Part shown: positions 1 through 4,456 of the stretch, in pieces | Layout: each line of letters begins with the position of its first letter | How positions within the stretch are numbered: position 1 is the stretch's first letter | Assembly: GCA_035252155.1 (NCBI GenBank) | Contig: DATFDL010000128.1 | Span: 1 to 7,822 of the forward strand | Reading direction: 5' to 3' | Length of the DNA: 7,822 nucleotides | Source: JAICLL01 sp035252155 | Lineage (GTDB): Bacteria > Planctomycetota > Planctomycetia > Pirellulales > JAICIG01 | The notes under the pieces: model-generated | What the model saw: the letters and a program-made list of their open reading frames with translations, nothing else | Databases searched by the model: none | Told to the model about the DNA's origin: nothing | Position numbers and translations under genes: made by a program

Positions 1-3
1 CCC

Positions 4-345
4 ATGACCTCCACGACTACCCTGCCCACCCCGCCGGCACCGACACATTCGCCCGACTTCAAGTCGGCCACCTGGAATGGCCGCGATTATCGCTTTACGG
101 CGCAGCAAGCCGCTTGCGTGCAGGTGCTCTGGCGGCAATGGCTCAGCGGCACGCCGATCGTCCGCGATCAACTGGTGCTCGAGATGGCGCGTGTGAAGGC
201 GCGTTCGCTGAAAGACGTCTTCAAAGCGGCGCCCGGCAACGAGGCTTGGGGGACGATGATCGCCGATGGCGATCGCCGTGGCACCGTGCGGCTGGCCGAA
301 CCGACGGCGCACGATCCACACGCCGCGACGGTGGATGCGAAGTAG
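4..345 (+). CDS. Small hypothetical protein, possibly winged-helix-like
   Basis: A 113-residue soluble protein of unknown function. The first ~20 residues are Pro/Thr-rich and probably disordered. Residues ~21-100 form one compact domain with the pattern W-NG-x-YRFT-xxQA, then LW, GTP, a helical stretch, and AWGTMI...G-x-VRLAEP at the end. I recall small planctomycete proteins of unknown function with this pattern (FT..QA..V..LW, GTP, WGTMI, RLAEP); the helix-helix-strand order is reminiscent of a winged helix, but that is inference. There is no signal peptide or membrane segment. The ATG is three bases from the window edge, so the ribosome binding site cannot be seen and an upstream start is not excluded. 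The TAG stop lies inside the first copy of a hairpin repeat, and the gene converges on a minus-strand gene whose reading frame overlaps its 3' end by 125 bases. Confidence 0.72.
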   Translation: MTSTTTLPTPPAPTHSPDFKSATWNGRDYRFTAQQAACVQVLWRQWLSGTPIVRDQLVLEMARVKARSLKDVFKAAPGNEAWGTMIADGDRRGTVRLAEPTAHDPHAATVDAK

Positions 346-739
346 CAGAATTCGTGAGAATTCTGGAATTGCCAGTTGGCGTAGCAGAATTCGTGAGAAT
401 TCTGGCCCTTGCCGATGTGCTGCCTGAAACCTCACCTTGCCGGCTTTGACCGGGCGAAACCCCCGCCCCGATTAGCCCCATCGCCGTGACCATCGCCAAC
501 AGCGCCGCAGTCGCCGCCGGATGAAACGGGGCACGCAGCGGCGCCTCGCGCGGTGTTGCCCAGAAGGCGCGGTGCCAGCCGTCGGCGGTGCGCCGCCACG
601 AATTGAGGCCCGGTTGGCTCGAGACGGCGGCATTTCCCGGGTAGACGCAGGCCAGCCAAACACCCACCAGCCCGCAGGCGACGATGAACATCGGCCGCAG
701 GGGGCGAATCGGCCGGCTTCTTACAATCATTTGGGTCAT
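221..739 (-). CDS. Small predicted membrane protein with two transmembrane segments
   Basis: A 172-residue frame starting MTQMIVRS. After a short basic N-terminus there is a hydrophobic segment at residues ~17-33 (PMFIVACGLVGVWLACVY). A Trp-rich loop follows (LNSWRRTADGWHRAFWATP), then a second hydrophobic segment at ~74-93 (PAATAALLAMVTAMGLIGAG). The ATG at 739 is preceded by AAGG about seven bases upstream, so I prefer it to the in-frame ATG at 883, whose extra 48 residues are Arg-rich and look untranslated. From residue ~111 the frame reads through both hairpin repeats (ILTNSAT at 114-120 and 127-133) and then runs antisense to the preceding gene's 3' end. The genuine protein is probably about 95-110 residues and this tail an extension caused by repeat insertion. 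I do not recognise the family; an inner-membrane location is inferred. Confidence 0.5.
   Translation of the reverse strand: MTQMIVRSRPIRPLRPMFIVACGLVGVWLACVYPGNAAVSSQPGLNSWRRTADGWHRAFWATPREAPLRAPFHPAATAALLAMVTAMGLIGAGVSPGQSRQGEVSGSTSARARILTNSATPTGNSRILTNSATSHPPSRRVDRAPSVRPAARCHGDRHRRSSSPKPRCRAPL
342..405. repeat. Two copies of a 25-bp hairpin repeat with GTGA loop
   Basis: Two identical 25-bp units lie at 342-366 and 381-405, separated by 14 bases (period 39). Each contains a perfect 8-bp inverted repeat, CAGAATTC / GAATTCTG, around the loop GTGA (arms 346-353 and 358-365; 385-392 and 397-404). As RNA this is a C-G closed GNRA tetraloop (GUGA). The first copy carries the TAG stop of the upstream plus-strand gene. 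On the minus strand each unit encodes the peptide RILTNSAT. I recall this unit as a dispersed intergenic repeat in planctomycete genomes; its function is unknown. It could act as a bidirectional 3'-end stabiliser or be a REP-like mobile palindrome. There is no T-tract, so it is not a classical intrinsic terminator. Confidence 0.85.
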
Positions 740-1017
740 GGCTAGCCTTGCGAGAAAGCAAAAGCACTTGCCGCAACCCAAAAAGCAACCGGTGCGCCGG
801 CCTGTCGGTCCGCGACCGCCCGTCGCTCGGGCGGCCTCGAAATCTGCGAAAAACAGCCGAGTTTTTGACGAACGCGAGCGCAATCGTCAGATTCGTCCGC
901 CGCGGGCCAGCGACCGGCCGTTGCCGATTCGCCTCATCGCCCGCCGCACCACGTGGCGGCAAGGAAACATTCCAGCCCCGCCGACTCCACACCGCCGTGC
1001 CCCGAGTGCCGACCGAG

Positions 1018-1584
1018 TCATGGTTGCGGGGATGGAAAGATGTCCCAGGGTGCCACGGCATCCGTCGCAGCGCGAGTGACGTCGCCCCGCGCCCGGGCGC
1101 GATTCGCTACGACACCGCGAAGGTCGACAACAAAGACGGTGCAAGAAACGCTCGACCCCCACGGCACGTCCATCTTCGACCACGAGAAAAGAATAGCCGC
1201 CGAGCACGGCGACTCCGGGTAATAACTACCCATGATCTTGGCCACGCGATTTGGAGGCTGAATGGGATCCTTCAGTTCGGGGGAGTGATGCCGTACGATG
1301 CTCATATAGCCCATGAAGCCAGCTCCGATTTCAATCGCGTCAATCTCATCTCGTGGCAAGTCAAATCGAAAGACACGGAGCGTAAAGGCCGCGACCGCCG
1401 CAGGTAGGAGCAGAAAGGGTGCCAAAATAGCAAGGCGGGCCCAAAGCCGCGAATCCTGGTTCGCTAGGGCGCGCTGCGCTGCGGTCGAAAAGATGGCGGG
1501 ACCTGCAATTGCGTAAATTCGCCAACACCAGGCTTGCCAAACGGGCTTCACCTCAATAACCGCCCCAGTAGAAGTTCCAGGCAT
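1018..1584 (-). CDS. Hypothetical membrane protein
   Basis: A 188-residue protein I do not recognise. It starts MPGTSTGAVIEV. Residues ~16-40 (from VWQAWCWRIYAIAGPAIF) are moderately hydrophobic, and residues ~49-70 (WARLAILAPFLLLPAAVAAF) form a clear transmembrane segment. Next comes a polar middle with normal Asp/Glu/Ile content (RFDLPRDEIDAIEIGAGFMGY), then a region with SYYPESP and a hydrophobic patch at ~145-155. The last ~30 residues are Ala/Arg-rich and less convincing. The start is supported by GGGAGA ending ten bases upstream of the ATG. The gene begins inside the end of an upstream minus-strand frame (37-base overlap), which suggests translational coupling to a gene whose 5' part is now lost. 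The balanced amino-acid composition is the main reason to prefer this strand over the Arg/Pro-rich plus-strand frames. Confidence 0.55.
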   Translation of the reverse strand: MPGTSTGAVIEVKPVWQAWCWRIYAIAGPAIFSTAAQRALANQDSRLWARLAILAPFLLLPAAVAAFTLRVFRFDLPRDEIDAIEIGAGFMGYMSIVRHHSPELKDPIQPPNRVAKIMGSYYPESPCSAAILFSWSKMDVPWGSSVSCTVFVVDLRGVVANRARARGDVTRAATDAVAPWDIFPSPQP

Positions 1585-1724
1585 TCCGAATGTTCTCCCA
1601 GCTTCGGAGCGAAGTCAGCAACTCGTTCGGAGTAATCGTTTCGACCCACGTATAGCCGATCTGGCCGTCCGCCGACAATATCGCCACTAGGACCGACGCT
1701 CGCACTCAAGCCATCAACGGTTCC
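1548..1724 (-). pseudogene. 3' remnant of an unidentified gene
   Basis: The minus strand from about 1724 to the TGA at 1548-1550 has a coding-like composition (DIVGGRPDRLYVGRNDYSE, then ADFAPKLGEHSECLELLLGR). It has no start or ribosome binding site of its own. Its reading frame is fused upstream to mobile-element sequence: the 16-bp tandem repeat, the IS1380 fragment read antisense, and the IS66 transposase. The simplest reading is the 3' end of a chromosomal gene whose 5' part was removed by mobile-element activity. Its stop lies 37 bases inside the following membrane-protein gene, a spacing typical of coupled operon genes. The product is not recognised. It may instead be non-coding sequence that happens to be open. 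Confidence 0.35.
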
Positions 1725-3749
1725 AGCCATCAACGGTTCCTGGAACCTTTTCAGCCCTTCCACGGCTTCTATGAACAACATCAGTACCTGGCGCGGGCCA
1801 TCACCTGCGCCGACAACGACTTGGTGCTGGACGTCTGCTTGCTGCACGGCAGCGCGCATGCGGCCCTGGGAGCGGCGGACGACATCGAGCGCGTGGTGCG
1901 GAGGATGCGTGAAGCCTGGCCGGACAGCGTCAATAAAAGGTTCCTGACACCTTTTATGCCCCGATGTCGATCGTAACAGTTTAGTCCCGCGACCGCGCAG
2001 CATGCGCCGTGAGCGGGGCGCCGAGGCGGCTCGGCACGGTCGATGCGGATTATGCGAGGCATGCCAGCGGGCGAACGCGAAGTGGATCATGGACACGCGT
2101 TGCGCTCCTGCGATGCGCAGCAGCGAACGCCTCGTAGTCGAGACCGACGCCAAGTGCGTCTGCAGATAATAGAAAAAATCGCTCACTTTGTGGCCGTGAG
2201 CTTTGGCCGTCTCTTGCACTGTCATGATCTTCGCCATCCGCCGCGCGCCGGCCACGGTGCGATGACCAAAGGTGATCTTCCGCAGCACGACCAACGGCCG
2301 CAGTTTGCGTTCGGCCAGATTGTTCGTCGGCGCCACGCGCGGGTCGGAAACGAACACCAGCCATTCGTCATGGTGTCGTTGAAGCCGGGCCTGCAAGGTG
2401 AGCGCCTTTTCGTGTTCCAGCGGGCAAGCTTCGAGCCGCGAGAGTTCTGCCCGCAGCCACGATTCCTCCTCGGTCAACGCTTCCTGCGAAAGCTGCTTCA
2501 GCCCCCGCCGCCGATGAAACTCGCAACCACGCTTCACCCATTGCTTGACATCCTCAAAAAACGCGTGGTCCGCGGAGCCGCGGACCGTGAGAGGCTGCCA
2601 TTCATGGGCCCTGCGCGCCACGTGCGCCAGGCACTTCTGTTTCGCTCCCGCCTGATGGGCGTGATAGCCCGAATAGCAATCGGTCACCAGCGTGCCCGTG
2701 AAATCCGACCCCAGCACGTTCCGCGATACCTCTCCCGCGCGCGACGGATCAAACTGAAAGTGAACGTAGTGCGTCGTGGCGTGCAGCCAATAGTAGGCGC
2801 GTTCGCCGTTGAGCGTCCAGTAGGTTTCGTCGGCGTGTACCGCGCCGTCGCTGGCGCCGATCTTTTTGGCGATATCTTCCACCAACGGTTCTGCGATCTC
2901 GGCCATCATCTTCTCAAAAGCGATCAGCGAAGCGGGCACGAAGGAAAAGCCAAACAGCTCTTCCAGCGCCTGGGGGACCTTGCGGTAGCTGATGCCGACG
3001 TGGTTTCGCAGGTACATCGCCAATGCGCGCATCCGCGGCCCAATGCGACTGCCCAGGAGCTCGCCGGGGCCGGCTTGCTGCACCCAGCGGCGGCAATCGC
3101 GGCAGCGTCCGGCCGCGTGGCGATAGAGCACCGCCTGATGGACATTGCCCACCACATCTTCCTGCAGGTGGTCTTGCGGCTCGTATTTGGGGAAGCTCCG
3201 CACGGCGCCCCCGCAGTGCGGGCACTTCGAGGGAGCGGCGACGGGCACGATTTGGTCATATTCGGTGGGCGTTCGGCGAAACCAGCCGGGATGCCCGACC
3301 GGAGCGCCGCGCTTGCGACCGGTCTGGCTCTTGTCCGGTGGGGGCGCGGGTTCCGTGAGCTCGTCTTCGGCATCGCGACCGCAAGCGAACTTACGTTGCC
3401 GCTCAAGCTTCAATTCGAGCCGAACCTGCGCCAACTGCCGCTTGAGTTCTTCATTCTCCGCGACCAGTTTTGTAATCTGCTCGCGCTCGAAGTCCAACTG
3501 GCCATAGACCATCCTGAAGTGATCATCGTGATCGCTGGCGGCCAATACCAGAGTTCCCAGCGAGGCGCCCCCCACGTGCGGACAGTGGCTCACCACTGGG
3601 CAACCATATTCGTGGCGCGGGTAAAACTGAACTTCATCGCGGCATCCCTTCCTCGAATGCCGCCAACCTAGCCCAATCCCGCCGCGATTCCCAAGACCAA
3701 TTTCGCGCGCGAGCCGCTGTGCAGCCGGAGCTGAGGTGGCTGGGAACAT
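1548..3749 (-). CDS. IS66-family transposase (TnpC type), open into flanking DNA
   Basis: DDE transposase that cuts and joins the IS ends. Numbering from the ATG at 3749: a coiled coil at ~86-122 (from EREQITKLVAENEELKRQL), a basic linker, and a zinc-binding pair C176-PH-C179 / C216-RD-C219. The catalytic core follows: D307 in HADET, D357 in TDCYSGY and E480 in PTNNLAERKLRPL, with KCLAH at 372-376. The DDE triad is intact. The start is uncertain: 3749 lies just inside the terminal repeat, the in-frame ATG at 3512 gives a protein beginning MVYGQLDFE, and a good Shine-Dalgarno sits upstream of an out-of-frame ATG at 3637. No stop occurs in this frame inside the IS. The frame crosses the left terminal repeat at residue ~592 and adds ~141 residues from flanking DNA. 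The IS-encoded part, ~513-592 residues, fits TnpC length. The core identification is secure; both ends of the CDS are not. Confidence 0.85.
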   Translation of the reverse strand: MFPATSAPAAQRLAREIGLGNRGGIGLGWRHSRKGCRDEVQFYPRHEYGCPVVSHCPHVGGASLGTLVLAASDHDDHFRMVYGQLDFEREQITKLVAENEELKRQLAQVRLELKLERQRKFACGRDAEDELTEPAPPPDKSQTGRKRGAPVGHPGWFRRTPTEYDQIVPVAAPSKCPHCGGAVRSFPKYEPQDHLQEDVVGNVHQAVLYRHAAGRCRDCRRWVQQAGPGELLGSRIGPRMRALAMYLRNHVGISYRKVPQALEELFGFSFVPASLIAFEKMMAEIAEPLVEDIAKKIGASDGAVHADETYWTLNGERAYYWLHATTHYVHFQFDPSRAGEVSRNVLGSDFTGTLVTDCYSGYHAHQAGAKQKCLAHVARRAHEWQPLTVRGSADHAFFEDVKQWVKRGCEFHRRRGLKQLSQEALTEEESWLRAELSRLEACPLEHEKALTLQARLQRHHDEWLVFVSDPRVAPTNNLAERKLRPLVVLRKITFGHRTVAGARRMAKIMTVQETAKAHGHKVSDFFYYLQTHLASVSTTRRSLLRIAGAQRVSMIHFAFARWHASHNPHRPCRAASAPRSRRMLRGRGTKLLRSTSGHKRCQEPFIDAVRPGFTHPPHHALDVVRRSQGRMRAAVQQADVQHQVVVGAGDGPRQVLMLFIEAVEGLKRFQEPLMAGTVDGLSASVGPSGDIVGGRPDRLYVGRNDYSERVADFAPKLGEHSECLELLLGRLLR
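1709..1740. repeat. Perfect 16-bp tandem duplication
   Basis: AGCCATCAACGGTTCC occurs twice back to back (1709-1724 and 1725-1740). The second copy runs directly into the palindrome GGTTCC-T-GGAACC, which marks the edge of the inverted IS1380 fragment. The duplication lies exactly at the boundary between chromosomal-looking sequence and mobile-element debris, so it may be a slippage or insertion scar. Confidence 0.85.
1735..1747. repeat. Palindrome GGTTCC-T-GGAACC at the edge of the IS1380 fragment
   Basis: Perfect 6-bp arms (1735-1740 and 1742-1747) around a single T, followed by TTTT. The string GGTTCCTGGAACCTTTT closely resembles GGTTCCTGACACCTTTT at 1939-1955, so the inverted IS1380 fragment has related hairpin sequences on both sides. 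Confidence 0.65.
1752..1931 (+). pseudogene. Inverted internal fragment of IS1380-family transposase
   Basis: Sixty codons, QPFHGFYEQHQYLAR onward, through AITCADNDLVLD, LLHGSAHAALGAADD and REAWPD. This matches the part of IS1380-family transposases (DDE superfamily) that follows the first catalytic Asp: the FHGFY..HQYL block, the LRHG-A-AS-GA-DD block and the WPD before the second catalytic block. There is no start codon in a suitable place and neither catalytic end of the enzyme is present. The fragment is on the plus strand, whereas the matching N-terminal part of the same kind of transposase (3772-4258) is on the minus strand. In protein terms the two pieces are almost contiguous, missing only about a dozen residues between them. 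This points to inversion of a ~180-bp segment of one element rather than two unrelated copies. It is non-functional. Confidence 0.75.
1933..1957. repeat. 9-bp stem hairpin, ATAAAAGGT / ACCTTTTAT
   Basis: Perfect 9-bp inverted repeat (1933-1941 and 1949-1957) around the 7-base loop TCCTGAC. It sits exactly between the end of the inverted IS1380 fragment (codon ending 1931) and the IS66 target site (from 1965). I recall AAAAGGTTCCTGACACCTTTT-like sequences as dispersed repeats in planctomycetes, from memory and unverified. It may be a small palindromic mobile repeat that landed in the dying IS1380 gene, or the site at which the inversion occurred. Confidence 0.75.
1965..1972. repeat. IS66 target site duplication, left copy
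   Basis: TGTCGATC immediately outside the left IS66 end, identical to the bases outside the right end (3772-3779). Eight base pairs is the duplication length characteristic of the IS66 family. On the minus strand the sequence falls in the ITID codons of the IS1380 transposase. Confidence 0.9.
1973..1994 (+). repeat. IS66 left terminal inverted repeat
   Basis: Begins GTAACAGTTTAGTCCCGCGA and continues CC. It is identical over 22 bp to the reverse complement of the other end. Beyond base 22 the ends diverge (GCGCAG here, ATGTTC at the other end). Confidence 0.92.
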
Positions 3750-3771
3750 GGTCGCGGGACTAAACTGTTAC
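3750..3771 (-). repeat. IS66 right terminal inverted repeat
   Basis: Ends ...ACTAAACTGTTAC and matches the left end perfectly over 22 bp in inverted orientation. The ATG at 3749 of the long transposase frame lies immediately inside it. Confidence 0.92.
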
Positions 3772-3779
3772 TGTCGATC
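3772..3779. repeat. IS66 target site duplication, right copy
   Basis: TGTCGATC directly outside the right IS66 end, identical to 1965-1972. Joining the flanks at this site restores minus-strand codons ITIDI of the IS1380 transposase, right up to the hairpin that broke that gene. Confidence 0.9.
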
Positions 3780-4266
3780 GTGATCTTCCTCGCGGCGTGG
3801 TCGCCTCCCTCGGCGCGGAGGTGACGTTCGCAGGCATCGGCCAGTGCGTCGCGCAGTGCGTAGCGGTTGGCGGCATGGCGCGAAAGAATGTCGATCAAAC
3901 GCGATTGCGTGGGTTGGCTGGCCAACCGTTCGTCCAGCGGCTGTTCGCCGGGCCGGTTCCAAACCGCCATCTTCATGGCCGGATCGTGGGCCATGCGGTC
4001 GGCATCGTCTTGCGCCGAGTAGCCCGTGGCCAGGGCATAGAGCCGCTCGCGCAACAGTTCCACGAGTTGATACCGGATGAGATCCTGCCGTCGCGGATCG
4101 TGCAGCCGATTCGCCAGCGACTCGGTGATCCCCAGCCGATGGCCTGCTTCGCGCAGCAAGAGCAAACCGGCATCGGACGTGAGGCGGTCGTCGGTCGCCA
4201 GAACCTTGACGGCACGGTTGAAAGTTGGCTCAAATAACCATCCTTGTGGTTCACCCATTGCGTGAT

Positions 4267-4271
4267 CTCCT
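4267..4271 (-). promoter_or_regulatory. Shine-Dalgarno of the IS1380 transposase
   Basis: AGGAG on the minus strand, eight bases before the ATG at 4258. It decides the start of the truncated transposase in favour of MGEPQG over the upstream in-frame ATG at 4309. Confidence 0.65.
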
Positions 4272-4456
4272 GGTTGTTCATGAACGGCCTCCAATCCCTC
4301 ATGAAACACCGGGAATCACGCAATGTTTCATCCGTCAGCATAAAAGTCCGGTGAATAAGCCGGGATCAGATGATCTTGACGATTTCCACTGCATAGTCGT
4401 TGGACAGTACGCGCCCCTGCTCACCATCGCCAAAACCATTTTGTTGAAATCTCACT

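Larger units (their letters stand above)
1973..3771 (-). mobile_element. Complete IS66-family insertion sequence, 1799 bp
   Basis: Both ends are defined by 22-bp perfect terminal inverted repeats (1973-1994 and 3750-3771) that start GTAACAG, as expected for IS66 elements. An exact 8-bp target duplication TGTCGATC flanks the element. It carries only the transposase (the TnpC type) on the minus strand. No small TnpA/TnpB genes are present, which matches the single-ORF ISBst12-like subgroup. Intact ends and an unaltered target duplication point to an insertion that has not been rearranged since. The IS66 landed inside an IS1380 transposase gene. Confidence 0.93.
3668..4258 (-). pseudogene. N-terminal part of IS1380-family transposase, interrupted by IS66
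   Basis: Starts MGEPQGWLFEPTFNRAVKV. It carries the typical N-terminal pattern of IS1380-family transposases: LTSDAGLLLLREAGHRLGI, then SLANRLHDPRR..., ALATGYSAQDDADRMAHDP, a DERLASQPTQSRLI segment and ALRDALADACERHL. It ends at KITID just where the first catalytic Asp block should follow. Native sequence covers 3772-4258 (162 codons); beyond that the frame enters IS66 DNA and stops at 3668 after ~34 foreign residues. A full family protein is about 400-450 residues, so well over half is missing. The start at 4258 is chosen because AGGAG lies eight bases upstream; the ATG at 4309 in the same frame lacks this. Even without the IS66, the restored frame would hit TAA at 1955-1957 (ITIDIG-A-stop) inside the hairpin, so the gene was already broken. 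Confidence 0.82.
1752..4330 (-). mobile_element. Decayed IS1380-family element split by an IS66 insertion
   Basis: Remnant of an IS1380-family insertion sequence. The N-terminal transposase part is on the minus strand right of the IS66, and an internal part is inverted left of it. The C-terminal half, with the last catalytic residues, is absent. The right-hand limit is approximate: sequence upstream of the transposase start runs to about 4310-4365, where CCGGTGAATAAGCCGG (4348-4363) may belong to the element's end. With the opposite end missing, no inverted repeat or target duplication can be matched. The element cannot move by itself. Confidence 0.6.

Noticed and set aside
342..405. CRISPR array
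   Set aside because: There are only two repeat copies with a single 14-base spacer, a strongly palindromic repeat and no cas genes. It fits a dispersed hairpin repeat better.
432..1061. 209-codon minus-strand ORF
   Set aside because: It overlaps the two-TM protein gene in another frame, is highly Arg-rich and has no start signal. The two-TM frame explains the region better.
748..1407. 219-codon plus-strand ORF
   Set aside because: It is Arg/Pro-rich with no domain features, spans a gap and runs antisense to a more natural-looking membrane-protein frame.
2043..3671. 542-codon plus-strand ORF across the IS66 element
   Set aside because: It is antisense to the transposase, whose zinc motif and DDE residues are clear. 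Its composition (many His, Arg, Pro) and lack of recognisable motifs mark it as a shadow in GC-rich DNA.
1973..3771. Classical three-gene IS66 with tnpA and tnpB
   Set aside because: The element is only 1799 bp and all of it outside the transposase is too short. No TnpB-like frame is present.
4376..4404. Promoter for the Roco gene (TTGACG as -35)
   Set aside because: No acceptable -10 hexamer occurs at 16-18 bases from it, so the match is not supported.
4431..4443. CAAAA-CCA-TTTTG stem just before the Roco start as a regulatory hairpin
   Set aside because: Five weak base pairs with a three-base loop. It is likely chance, although the leader does lack a Shine-Dalgarno.
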